Shown: positions 49,431-60,900 of the stretch, one piece after another | Numbering within the stretch: the first letter of the stretch is position 1 | Layout of the letters: every line of letters begins with the position of its first letter | Source: Rosellinia necatrix | Taxonomy: Eukaryota; Ascomycota; Sordariomycetes; Xylariales; Xylariaceae | DNA: 64,000 nucleotides | Direction: 5' to 3' | Assembly (NCBI GenBank): GCA_021209875.1 | Contig: JAGYVD010000001.1 | Span: 496,001-560,000, forward strand | Position numbers and translations under genes: made by a program | Notes under the pieces: generated by a model | Seen by the model: only the letters and a program-made list of their open reading frames with translations | Told to the model about the DNA's origin: nothing | Database searches by the model: none

Positions 49431-51435
49431 TTAATCAACTATATGCTTCTTGGTTGCCCATGATGGCTCGATGGTACGGCACACGGCCTCGTAGTCGCCA
49501 AATTTCTGGGTGTCTAACGCCAATTTCGGGGTTGTCCAAAACATGGTCCAGTTTGTGCCATTGAGCTTCAGCGTGCCCCTCGACCGCTCAAAATACCATT
49601 TGTTAACGGGATTATCCTTTCGGCTCCTCCAACACACGCCATTGGGAAAGCAATCCCGGACCATGGCGTTAAATACGATGTCCGCTACGCCTCCTGCCCC
49701 TTGGCTTTTACGAAGAACAGCAAATTTATCCAGGTACGGCACTCGCAGACGCGGGTCCGTTGTCCCTGGGGGTTGTTCCCATGTGAGGATAGCACCCCCT
49801 TCATACTCGCCCACAATAATAACACCGGCAAGGTTGCCACGGACACGCTCCAGGTAGTCCTCAATGTCGAGTTCCCGCCCAAATGAGTCTTCAATTAAGT
49901 AAATCAGTCGGGGGAGATCTATGCATGGGTCACTCAGGCTATAGCTGCTGCTGATGGCGCTCTGTTCCGTCTGTGGGGGTTTCCATGGTGTCGTTTGGGG
50001 GTTTGGAAAAATAGTGAGCGGAATACCGCGCTTAGCCAGTGTTGTCAAGGAGCCTATTTGGTGTGTCCCGGTCGATGATGTGATGGGCGTGAAGCGCTCG
50101 ACAGGTAGAGAAGATGATTGAATAGGTTTGTCGGTTAAAAGACTGTGGATTAGCGGGTTTTGCCCCCTTCTAGTGCCAACGAGCGCCAGGTCCATCACAT
50201 TATCCTCAGGTCTGCGCTCCTGTGCCGCCTCTCGTGGTGTTGTAATGATAGCCGAGGAAGTTGCTGGAAGAAGGGCCAACGCATTCTTCACAAGTTTGAC
50301 GTTCTCTAGGTGGCGCGCCCAATCAGCGCTTTCGCCGGCTGTGTCTAGCTTCGCGCGAGTTTCTAAATCGGCCTGAACCTCCTGAAATTCTTGCTCAAGA
50401 TTCAAGAACAAATGCCTGCCCGTTGCTCGATTCTTCGCCGGGATACCGCCAAGGGGGTCAAGGACGATAATACGATAAACCTCGGTGGCCCTCAAAATTT
50501 TCGTTACAGGAGGCTCATCATCTGAGAGTTGTATAATTTGAAGACCGGAAAATTGTCTGGTGAGAGCCAGGATAGCATCGTCCACGTTGATAAGCTTGCG
50601 GGTGCACGTATCCGCCGTATACCCAAGGGAAGGTATTATAGCAATCAGATCGTCCTGCAACGCGGTCATAAGCTCGCTAGGGTTCCCAATGGATAAGTCC
50701 TGCGAAGTGAGTGGCGACGCGGAACTGCCATCTTGCTTTGCTATGGTAATGGGGGGGTCAATTACTCGAGCGCCTGGTGCATCATAGTTGTCGATAGCTG
50801 TAGCCATGCGTCTCGCCTGCGCCATCGCGGTCCGCCGCCGGGTGACATCCTCTTGGCCATCGCCGTCACAATCGACCACCACTATACTTATCAGACCCAA
50901 TTGCCTAAGCCGGCTGAGCGTTTTAGCCACGCCATCGAACGTGGTGTCATCCGCGGTCTCAGGAGCACGAAATTTGACCAGGGCCACAAACAAGGGCTCT
51001 TGGATAGTCAAGTCCTGTTCCGATTTCGGACCACCCTGTGTAGCGCTAGGCTCCCCGTCACTAGGCCTGATACTGCCTGGGAGCAGGGCTGAAGACTCGG
51101 GTGTGGAAATAGTACGTTGCTTAAACGTAGTTGCCGATTTCCTCTCGAGGAAGGGCACAAATTTGTTCATGTATGCCTTGGCATCCCGCCTAGTAACCGA
51201 GGTTTCGAGTACGGAAACCAAGAAGTCCTATACGTCGGAGAAGTAAGTTGACGGACGGCTCCACAGGGAGATACAAATGAGGGCCTCGTACTCTTTCTTG
51301 GCGCTTCCTCAGTTTTTGCGACTCTGAAATAGAGGCATAGAGTGATATAAATGGCAGCGTTGTCCCACTACTGCTTGCAGCTCGCGGCGGGCGAGAAGCG
51401 AGTGTAGAGGACCTCCTCTCGCTTCCATGGGACAA
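49431..51435 (-). CDS. ARG2: N-acetylglutamate synthase, mitochondrial (start codon unresolved)
   Basis: It catalyses the first step of arginine/ornithine synthesis, acetyl-CoA plus glutamate to N-acetylglutamate, in mitochondria, and is arginine-sensitive in fungi. The main exon is 51227-49431 (598 residues plus stop). A 64-nt intron (51291-51228, GTACGA...TATAG) joins RKRQER to DFLVSVLETSVTRRDAKAYM. The N-terminal kinase-like domain includes PLFVALVKFRAPETADD and VDDAILALTRQFSGLQIIQL with VYRIIVLDPLGGIPAKN. The C-terminal acetyltransferase domain has LAGVIIVGEYEGGAILTWEQ, YLDKFAVLRKSQGAGGVADI, DCFPNGVCWRSRKDNPVNKW and YFERSRGTLKL. Upstream of the intron the frame gives a transit-peptide-like Ser/Arg stretch (STLASRPPRAASSSGTTLPF) but no ATG before an in-frame TAG at 51479-51477. 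The listed 5' end is therefore only a near-cognate TTG; the true start is a non-AUG codon or a missing upstream exon. Confidence 0.85.
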
Positions 51436-51467
51436 TTCACCCGTTATTTTAGGGCCAGGGTGTTTGA

Positions 51468-51515
51468 CTAGCGACGTCTAGACGAGCGAGAACAAAGAGG
51501 TAAGTTTTTGAACAT
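51468..51515 (-). other. Arg-rich upstream ORF (15 codons) before N-acetylglutamate synthase
   Basis: An ATG at 51515 opens MFKNLPLCSRSSRRR and a TAG stop at 51468. It is in a different frame from the synthase and ends about 30 bp before its likely start region. Four of its last seven residues are Arg. Whether it is transcribed or translated is unknown. Confidence 0.3.
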
Positions 51516-51582
51516 GGGAAGCCAACAATTCCATCCCTCGCAAGAGGACTTGTCCCGCTTGTTGTGTGAGTATGTACAGCAT

Positions 51583-51666
51583 GCATCATACATCATACAT
51601 CATACATCATACATCATATCACCATATCACCATATAACCATATAGCATATAGCATATAGCATATAG
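51583..51666. repeat. CATCATA / CATATAG tandem minisatellite
   Basis: Five or so CATCATA units pass into ATCACCAT and then ATAGCAT/CATATAG units of similar length. It lies upstream of the N-acetylglutamate synthase leader. Confidence 0.85.
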
Positions 51667-52809
51667 ACGAAGCAGGCAATTGTAAAAAGAGGGGGGAGTA
51701 ACATACATTCAAGCCGACAACAGCCTGTCTGCAGGCTGTTTGTCGAAGGATCATGACGCAGTGAACATACTGTAGGTCTATTTGGATTTGACGATTGAGA
51801 CGGATAAACCTCTGCGGGGCTTCAAGGGAACACCAGAAAAGTTTTTAAATAATGGAATGGACAATGTCCTCCAGCAAACTTTATATCTTTCTCCCCTCGG
51901 ATGCAGGCTGTAAAGGCTGGACTGTAACACCATGTGGTGTGTGAGTCAACAAAACTGACAAAACTGTATGCAGGTACCTACTATCTTAACCCCGATAAGG
52001 ATCAGTTTAGGTAGCGGCTAGGTCAAGAGCTAGGGGTATTTATAGGTGCCTACCTAATGGCCCCTCCACTTATCCAGACCGTCACGGCACCACAGCACCA
52101 CTACTGGAGTGTGGTACAACAAAATACACCAAAAATTCCAAGCTTAGAACCTACATGATAACTATAGGTAGGTACACGTACCAAGATCCCTCTAGACGAA
52201 TAAATTAACCAGAAACTGGCCTGAGTGTTTGACATATACCAGACTCATACCGACGGTATACCTACGCAGGTAGTAGCCAAATAGGTCAATACTACCTACT
52301 TCTGTTTTCGTCACCTCCACACGATAAAGCAGGCAAGTCCATTTGGGGTATCCCGCGATCAACTGACTATATAACATCTATTGACTATATAATAACCTGG
52401 TGCCCCCGAATAGCACTCTACTGATTCAGCGACAAATAAAAGCCCCAGGTAGAGATAACAAATATAGTATCATATCACACACAAATTACCACATGGGATC
52501 CGTTGAAACCCGATAACTGGGCAACAGGCAGGTCGACAGCTATAAACGTGAGGTGGTAACTGCATACCAATTCCGTTATCTACCTAACCTATTAGTGCCT
52601 ACTACCCAATTGTTCCACCACATGGTCACGGAGCTACAGGTATGAAAGAAGCGAGGGAGATACCTAGTCATAGCTCACATGACCCCTCACGATAGGTAAG
52701 ACTCCACGTTGACTCCCTACTCCCTCTCTTCCGCAACGTCGACCACCACCGACGGCTGTTGCAGACTTCAAAAAGGAAACACTCGCCCGTGTTAGCAGAC
52801 CTGCGAAAA

Positions 52810-54966
52810 ATGGATCCGGCGCCCGACACTCGTATGCCCTCCTGCAAAGGGGTTGACACCGAGGATGCTTCCATCAGTCAGCTACAGCGGTGGCTACAGG
52901 AGGGCAAGTTCACGTCCACAGACCTCGTCGAGTGCTACCTGGAGAGGACGAAGAGGCTCAATCACATTCTAAGGCATGCAGCTAAGCGTTAATGCTTTCC
53001 GGGAGAGGTGTCCCGTTAACCCGCGCATGTAGGGCCGTCATCGAGCTGAATCCCGATGTGTTGAGCATAGCCCGTGAGAGAGACGACGAGAGGACGCGCG
53101 GGGTCGTTCGCGGTCCGCTGCATGGGATCCCATTCCTAGTGAAGGATGTGAGCACCATCCGTGTTGACACAACGCTCGGGCAAGCGCACCGGCAGCGTGC
53201 CGTTCTAATGATGGATCATCGGTAGAACATTGCTACAAAGGACAAAATGCAAACCACAGCTGGATCTACGAGTAAGCCGTCTGCACTTGAACACATGCCA
53301 CTTATAGTTTCTCTTTTGTGCTCATTTGCTTCTTCCTGGACATAGTGCTCGTTGGCAGCGTAGTGCCTGAAGACGCCCAGGTTGTTAAGTTACTGCGCGA
53401 GGCCGGTGCCGTGCTTTTAGGGCATGCAAATATGTCCGAATGGGCCAGCATGAGGGCCACTTACTAGTACGGCGAAGCCCTTGAACCGCTCTCCTGAAAT
53501 AAATGTGGAGGGCTAACGATTGTAGCTCCGAGGCCTACTCCAGCCGAGGAGGTCAGGGTAGGAATCCATACAATCTCGCAAAGAATCCCGGGGGTTCAAG
53601 TTCTGGTCCCGCCACGGCTGTCGCTTCGAACATGTGTGCTTTTAGCTTAGGAACCGAGACGGACTCTAGCGTGAGCGGTGCACCATTCTAACTACTTTGC
53701 AGAAGGGGCGATATTTTCTGACTCTCGTAGGTTATTCTGCCCGCCGACCTGAACGGCATTGTTGGCATGAAACCGACCGTCGGTCTGGTTCCCAGCGATG
53801 GTGTGATTCCGGAATCTCATAACCTCGACACCGTCGGTGCCTTTGGACGAAGTGTTGCAGACACAGCGACGGTTTTGGATGTTCTGTGTCAGCGTCCTGG
53901 GTGACTAGTAACCCCTAAACTCAGCAAGCACACACGGCTGACCAAGTAGTATAGAGAGTTTATCAGCCACATTGTAGGTATAGAGGGTTTAAGCGGAGCA
54001 CGGTTTGGTATGCCGTGGGAACGGATATGGGAATTCGCTTCTTGCACCAAGTCCGCGGAAACACAGTACAGGATCCTTCAAGCTCTGATCGGCCGACTTC
54101 GAGCCTCCGGGGCAGAAGTAATAAACGTTGAGATACCCAGCGCCGCAGAGTTGGTACCTATAGGAAACAAATGGGACTGGTATGGGTAAATATTCTTCTC
54201 TAGTTGCCACTACGCTGACATATCTAGGGACTATCCATCAAAAATCGGGCATCCAGAATATTCGGAATTCACAGTAGTGAAAGTGGATTTCTATAACGAT
54301 ATAAAGAAGTATCTAGCGGGCCTAGTAGTAAACCCACAGAATATTCGGAGCCTCGAGGACATAATCCAGTACAATATCAAGCACAACAGAGAAGAAGGCG
54401 GGGTCGCAAGCACGCACCCAGCCTGGCCAACCGGCCAAGATAGTTTCGAAAAGAGCGAAGCGTCGAAAGGCATCGAAGATGAAACATATAAGTCCGCACT
54501 GGATTTTATTCGTCGGAAAACACGAGACGAGGGAATTGATGCGGCTCTCGAATACAATGGCGAGCCCTTAGATGGTCTGATAGTCCCCGTCCAGGCGGAT
54601 AACGGTGTCTCAATGCAAATGGCTGCTCAAGCAGGCACGTCAACAGGCTAAGTCTGTCGAGAGTGAACCAACTAACCACCCTCATATAGGATATCCGATG
54701 ATCACGGTTCCTGTTGATGTGGGTGACGATGGTGAGCTAAAGTGAACACTCGCCGACGCGAGATGAGGACTAACTGTCGCTATGTAGGCGTTCCGTTTGG
54801 ACTGACAATTATACAAACGGCCTTCAAAGACGACAAACTAGTCAAGTATGGTGCAGCCATTGAAGCAGCTGTTGGTGGAAGGCCACGACCATCATTTAGA
54901 AATATTCACGCTAATAACTGGATCTACGTTGGTGTACCTCCAAAGGAGAAGGATTCCACAGGTTAA
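52810..54966 (+). CDS. Amidase (amidase-signature family)
   Basis: Amidase-signature enzymes hydrolyse amides with a Lys-Ser-Ser triad; the substrate here is unknown. Ten exons (52810-52973, 53033-53147, 53226-53271, 53346-53466, 53526-53670, 53731-53900, 53955-54185, 54228-54634, 54690-54731, 54788-54966) give 539 residues with every phase consistent. Continuous frames look broken, but splicing restores the family order: TSTDLVECYLERTKRLNHIL, AVIELNPDVLSIARERDDER, GPLHGIPFLVKD (Lys92) joined to NIATKDKMQTTAGST, NPGGSSSGPATAVAS (Ser173/174), GTETDSSV (Ser197) and ADLNGIVGMKPTVGLVPSDG. The C-terminus has DGLIVPVQADNGVSMQMAAQ, then GYPMITVPVDVG and GVPFGLTIIQTAF. Introns 1 and 8 must use GC donors (AAG|GCATGC and CAG|GCACGT); the other seven are GT-AG. 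One intron is only 42 nt. No signal peptide is seen. Confidence 0.85.
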
Positions 54967-55453
54967 TGACATAGGGGAAGCGGGACGGACTGGGCAGGTT
55001 TATGTTCTAGATGAATGCACCTATGGCTTAAAGCTGTAAAATCGCAAACATAGGATGGCGTTATAGGTGCCCAGGCGCGATCTTTGAATAACCAACGATT
55101 ATACGAAATTACACTGGTTTTTCCTTATTAAGTATTCAATTGTATAAATGATGGATACGTTTCCGTCCATACCTTCCTTAATATTTTACTATATATGCCT
55201 GATGACTTCTTGTACCTTGTATCAAGTATGCGCGTGTAGGCGGTTAACACATTGGGAGCACCTGTTCGCGTACATGCCTTATTATTCACATTGGTGACAA
55301 CCACGTTCTTCAAGCGCGGCCTTTTTTTCCTTTAACCAACCGCTCCCTGCTGTTACCTCCCTAGGCTACTATTTCTCGGATCTGTCTGCCTCACGAGCTC
55401 TATCAAACCCTCGGTGCTGTTTCTACCCTTTTTGAGAATCGGAGAGCCTCTTA
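54967..55453. other. Intergenic between amidase and GMC oxidoreductase
   Basis: 487 bp between two genes on the same strand: amidase 3' UTR and GMC promoter. No motif repeats or coding signal are seen. Confidence 0.5.
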
Positions 55454-57938
55454 ATGATGAAACTATCATTTGCTCTCTTGCCCTGCGCCTGTGCGCTTCT
55501 CCGGTTGGCTTCCGGTATCCAAATCGTTTCCAGTAGCAATGGTTCGTTGCCCCTTCGACATAGCTACGAATATATTATCGTCGGAGCTGGAATTGGCGGC
55601 CTTGTAGTCGCCAATAGGTTATCTGAAGATGCCTCTGGTACGCATTACTATTCAATCAGTCGCTGAAGGGTATACTTTATACTGACATAACATCAAGTGT
55701 CAGTCTTGCTCGTGGAAGCTGGGGAATTGTAATCCGTCCCCCTTTCTATTTAAACTGAATTATCGCCATGCGGCGCCTGACATTTGCATCCTAGGGACGA
55801 TCGAGCCGAGGATGTGACAGTACCTGGCAACGTCGGACAGGAGAGCCCATCTCGGTATGAACGGACTATGACTACGACGCCGCAGGAATTACTGGATAGC
55901 CGGACTCGTTCGTTCCCTCAGGGACGCGTCGTCGGCGGCAGCAGTATCATTAATGGCTTATGTTGGACCAGGGGTGCGGCCGCGGACTATGATGCCTGGA
56001 GGGACTTGGGAAACCCTGGCTGGGGATGGATTGACTTGTTGCCTTATTTCCTTAAGGTACGAATGCAATCCATTTAACTCCCCTCGTTATTAACATGCAG
56101 ACCTCCCGGATGAAATCCGAGAACTACACGGCGCATAGCGACACAGTGCTACAGCCAACCACGAGGCCCACACAAGGCAAGCATGGTAAACAAGGCCCAG
56201 TCCAGGTCAGCTTTCCACGCTATGTTTACAATCAGACGTGTACGTCTCCGAGCTGAACGTAGTTAGTGAGAATGAACGTAACGGGTTAATATTAAGTTTC
56301 ATAGATAACTTTCTCAATGGCATCCAAGAGCTCGGCGTCCCACTGAATGAAGACATCGACAGCGGCTCCGCGACGGGTGCGAACTTGGTTCCAGGCAGCG
56401 TCAAGGCAGGAAACCAGTCACGAGCCGATGCCCGTACAGCATATTTGGACCCTATTCTGCAGCGGCCTAACCTTGAACTCCTGACCGGCCATACCGTTAC
56501 GCGCATCCGCAATCGAGCCGTTAGCAACCGGACATCCCAAAATTCCCCTTGGGGGTTGTGGGGTGTGTCCAAAAGAGCCACTATCGCTGGTATCGAGGTA
56601 AAGTAGACCAACTCCAAGCCGCAGCATTGTCACAAGCCTCCCCTTTATGCCATAGCCAACCTGACCCCTTTCATAATCTTGGTTTTTCAATGGCTGAACC
56701 CTAGTGTCCCTAGCTTGCGGCCAATTCAACTGCCTTGAGGTACAGCGTCTCTTGCAAGAGAGAAACGATTCTGGCTGCAGGAGCCATTCTTTCGCCCGTT
56801 CTGCTCCGGATTTCCGGTTTCGGGCCAGCTGCACATTTGCGTAGTCTTGGTGTAGATGTTTTAGTACATCTATCTGGAGTCGGAAGCAATTTGCAGGACC
56901 ATACTATGGTACAACCTGTTTATAAATGTAAGATTGCGGTTCCCGCTGGTGGTGCTTCTATGCACTGATGAAGTAGCAGACACGGCACCAGATGTGTTTT
57001 CAGCCCTGGACATCGTTGGGGACACAAAGGAAGCTGTCAAGGCGGAATATCTCGCCCGTCGTACGGGTAAGCTCTCGGGTTCGATCTTATTATATGGTTA
57101 TCGTTACTGATTCCCAGCACAGGACTATGGACCGCAACCATGGTCAATGCCGTGGCATTCCCCGGACTCGCCCAGATACCCCCGCAACTTCTTCACCTCA
57201 TCACCAACGAGACGACCCAGCATCTCCCACTAGCATACGACGCCACACTACGCGCGGGCTACACCGCACAGCAGGCGCAAATCCGTGCTCTCCTCTCTCG
57301 CCGCGATGTGCCTGCTTATGAACTCATGGCGACATCGTGGGGCCAGCTAGCTATCAGTGCGATGCATACGCTCTCCCGAGGCGCAGTCTATGCACGTTCA
57401 TCATCTGTCTTCGACAACGAACCGCCTATCCTCGATCCACGGTTATGCTCACACCCCTTCGATTGCGAGATCCTGCGGATGGGCCTGGAATTCAACGACC
57501 GCCTTATAGCTACTGATCCCATGGCCATGTTGTTGCCGGTACCACCGGTAGGGCTCAAGACCGAGGATCTGAGGAATCGCACAGTGCTTATGCAAACGAT
57601 TAAAAGGATGGTGGGTACGGAGTTTCACCCCTCGGGTACCACTGCTATGGTGCCGCGTTGCGCCGGAGGCGTCGTCGATACGAATCTCAGAGTATATGGG
57701 ACGAGGAACTTGAGGGTTGTAGATGCGAGCATCCTACCGCTGATCCCCGGCGGGCATATTCAGTCAACCATCTATGCCATTGCCGAGAAGGTAACATTCC
57801 CATCCCCCATCTCCCTGATCATTCTCAGATCCGCCTCTGTTGCTCACGTGTTGGGTGATTTAGGCCGCGGATATCATCAAGCAGGATAACCGAGGAAACA
57901 ACTCGTCTCCGAAGTATTCTCGCTCGCTATTTTACTAA
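55454..57938 (+). CDS. Secreted GMC-type flavin oxidoreductase
   Basis: GMC enzymes (glucose/alcohol/choline oxidases and dehydrogenases) oxidise alcohols using FAD. Nine exons (55454-55637, 55698-55728, 55795-56056, 56101-56237, 56297-56597, 56714-56927, 56977-57066, 57123-57790, 57864-57938) give 653 residues in phase. A signal peptide is evident (LSFALLPCACALLRLASG). The FAD-binding GxGxxG lies at residues 44-49 (YEYIIVGAGIGGLVVANRLS), then SVLLVEAGEL. GMC signature 1 is FPQGRVVGGSSIINGLCWTR. Signature 2 is ETILAAGAILSPVLLRISGF with GPAAHLRSLGVDVLVHLSGV. Active-site histidines are His575 (FHPSGTTAM) and His618 (GGHIQSTIYAIAEK). It probably acts outside the cell or in the secretory path. 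The substrate cannot be read from sequence. It sits 0.5 kb downstream of the amidase on the same strand. Confidence 0.9.
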
Positions 57939-60900
57939 ACTATGAGTGGTGGCATTGGTGGGGTTCCCTAGATAGTACGATTAGAAACTTGCATGTTTGA
58001 GGGTATTACGATGCTCATAGACAATGCCAGGGACGTTAAATCAATATCTAATAATCCAGCTTGATGGTTGGCAGATCCTCGAGAAGATGCTTCGACTAAA
58101 CAAGTTAGGGGTGGAGAGTCGGACGCAATAGCTATTGAGTTGTAATAGGACGTTTCCTACGACGAGGCCCCGGCCTAGAGTGAATGGGAGGCTAGATTCA
58201 CAAGAATAACATCTTTTCCCTTGACATGTTGGGTGTCGATAGGTGCACTTGGGAAATTTCGGAATAAATTATGAAAAATCGATATTCCATCCACTGGAAG
58301 TGGTCTTCTATGTACCTCTTATTAGGCGGCGACTACCTAACCTGAGTTGCTCCATTTGGTACGCAGTACCTAGGTACCTACTTTGCATGCCTCTACCTGC
58401 CTGCCTGCCAATAAGGAATTGATCAGGTACCTACCTACCTACCTAGGTACCTACCTAGGTACCTACCTAGTAGGTAGTAGTAGTAGTAGTATTAGTAGGT
58501 AGGTACACCTAGAAGTTAATAATACTACTACTAGGTAGGTACAGGTGCCTACCTATTGGCTTTGGATTGATAGGGATGCCTTGAGAATGGTGAATATGGG
58601 TTGTCCTTCCCGAAAGTGCCTAGTTAGATGATCTCAAACACTATCAGTCTTATTATTGGCTATTGCTACAAGCATGGAAAGTTCTCCGATTTTTTTATTG
58701 GTCAAATCCCAACAACTTGATTGCCGCTAGCCGATATGATCCACTTCATACAATCAGCCAGGCAGGAGCCTGTCCCCCATAGCCTATAAAGTTCCCTTCT
58801 CCCTCCCCTCCTCTTACAATTCTCTTTCTCTTTCTTCTTCATACTTACCTTGAGGGACCATTTGAAGCTCCTGAATTTCGAATGGTAGGACAGAACACCT
58901 GCATTGCACAGCGCGGAGTTGACTGTCCTGTATTATCCTTCGGGATCGTACTCCTCGCAATTTTTGATGTCATACAACCTTTTTGTTTTCATTGTGTGCG
59001 TTACCGTGTGTAACGCCATGAAGAAGACGATATCTGTCCCCGCGATCTTGGTATAACTGGCTATGCGTGAGCTACAGGTCGACTTAGGATGAACTAGACC
59101 TGTGTAACCCAGCTAGTGTCGGGCCTGTCCAATGTCGCGGTAGGCAAGGCAGATTAAATAATCTCATGCGCGACCAAGCAGAGTGGGCGAAGTGGCATCG
59201 GACCCAATTATTAGATAGGATTGCCAATTGCGCATTAACGTGCTTATATTCTTATAGGAATTGTGACAGTCTAGAATATATCACCTGAAAGCCGCCACTG
59301 TGTCATGATGATTCGTCTTCCAAACGGGAGGCAGACCTAGCCATCGCGTCACCTATCCCCAAGCTAGGCGGTAGCCAATTATATCGGCTGGTTCCGTCAA
59401 CCTTCGCAAGCACCTCGCCGAACTCGTGTGAAGGGCGCTGCACAGCCCCCCTTGGTCCCCTCCATCCCAGTCCACCACAAAAGATGACCTGTCTATCTGC
59501 TTCTTAAACTTCTCATCCGTACCCACGGACACGCGTAATGTCGTACGGCTTGAAAAGCGGTGAGCGGCAGGAGAAACCGTAGAAATGTAGCTTCGTTGGT
59601 TGGTTGTTGGAAAGGTACATAATCCCAAGGGCTTTGGATTTCGATCGCCGCAATGATGCTTAGACCAGTACCTAGGATTTATTGGTTTCTATATTTCGTC
59701 ATGCCTTCGCATTTACGACGCGACGGAAACAGACACGATAAATCCATCGCCTAGGTGGCTAATAATAAATTTGATCCCAGGCCCCTCAAAAATTGGGTAC
59801 AACCACACATGAGGGCCCTATAAGGTTCAAGCTAAGGGCTTCCTCCACTCCTGACCACAAATAGAAGGAGCACAATCCGGATCTCTCCCCCCAGCAGATT
59901 TCAACACCTGAGACAGCAACTGTGACTCTTTGTAGGGCGGCGGCTGTTTCGCGTCCAGCATGGGTGCAGAAAGGCCTCGAGCCATCCATCATGACCAACT
60001 AACTATCTTCTCGACGCAGCATACATAACCTTCTCTCTTTACATCTAGATAACTGCAAGCGTAGATGACGGTGATCGAGACAAGCCACCACTACTATGTA
60101 GGCCCCAATGAAAAGGACCATCATATGACGAAAGCATTGGTGTCACGGCAGGCTGCCCGCCGTTCGCTAATGCATATTTGGTGCAGAAGAAGCCAACCGT
60201 AGCTAATCAGGAACCTGCGACCGGCTGTCATCTGGCTCGGCGAGACCAGGCGAGACTAACAGCTTCTTCCAACGGCTGTTTATCTTTGTCGATAGAGATC
60301 GTCCGTCGAGGCATCCGAGAGATCTGATTGGTAGCGATGGCCATCGCCGGATTGTTTGTATTCCATAACGAGGGCTACGCCAATCACCTAATATCCAGGT
60401 ATGTAATCATATTGGCCGCCGCATGAATTAGTCGGGTTAGAGTAGTGTACAAGTAGGTGGTGTAGTTGGTCGAACCATCCTAGCAAGACACTGTTTTGCG
60501 AGCCGACTACCCCGACACGGATTGATGGATACCCAGGCGCCGCTTGTTTTATTTTCGTTATGTGGTATCCGGGAAACACACCGAAGCCTACTTAGGTGCT
60601 TTCCCGATGCCTCGGCCATGACATAAATCGCTTTCCCCTCTATTGCTATTATGTATGCCAGTTGGATCTGCACGTAAGATAAACTTGACAGGACCTTTCG
60701 GTGGTTGCGCCCGTCAGATCCCCGAATCCGCCGGTTTTGCCGACGAGACTCCCACTCTCAACGCTCAGTCAGTATGGCTTGCATCAACTAGGCAACACAT
60801 GGGTATTTCATCTAAGCATCGCCTACGAGTCCTGAATCAGGGTCCGTGTGGAGGATTGGAAGAAGAGGGAAGCTCTCGTTTTAACCGTAGCCGTCGAATA

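Larger units (their letters stand above)
51436..52809. other. Divergent promoter region between N-acetylglutamate synthase and amidase genes
   Basis: Contains the upstream ORF (listed separately), a CATCATA/CATATAGCATATAG minisatellite at about 51583-51666 and an imperfect inverted repeat AACAGCCTGTCTGCAGGCTGTTT near 51719. A few TAGGTAGG motifs lie near 52010-52180 and 52560. No further gene is seen. Confidence 0.5.

Noticed and set aside
53901..53954. TGA and TAG in the amidase frame taken as C-to-T premature stops
   Set aside because: A 54-nt GT-AG intron with a CTGAC branch site removes both and keeps the frame.
52810..54966. Amidase region read as a pseudogene with many stops
   Set aside because: Every stop falls inside a plausible intron; nine splices restore 539 in-frame codons. 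Only the two GC donors remain odd.
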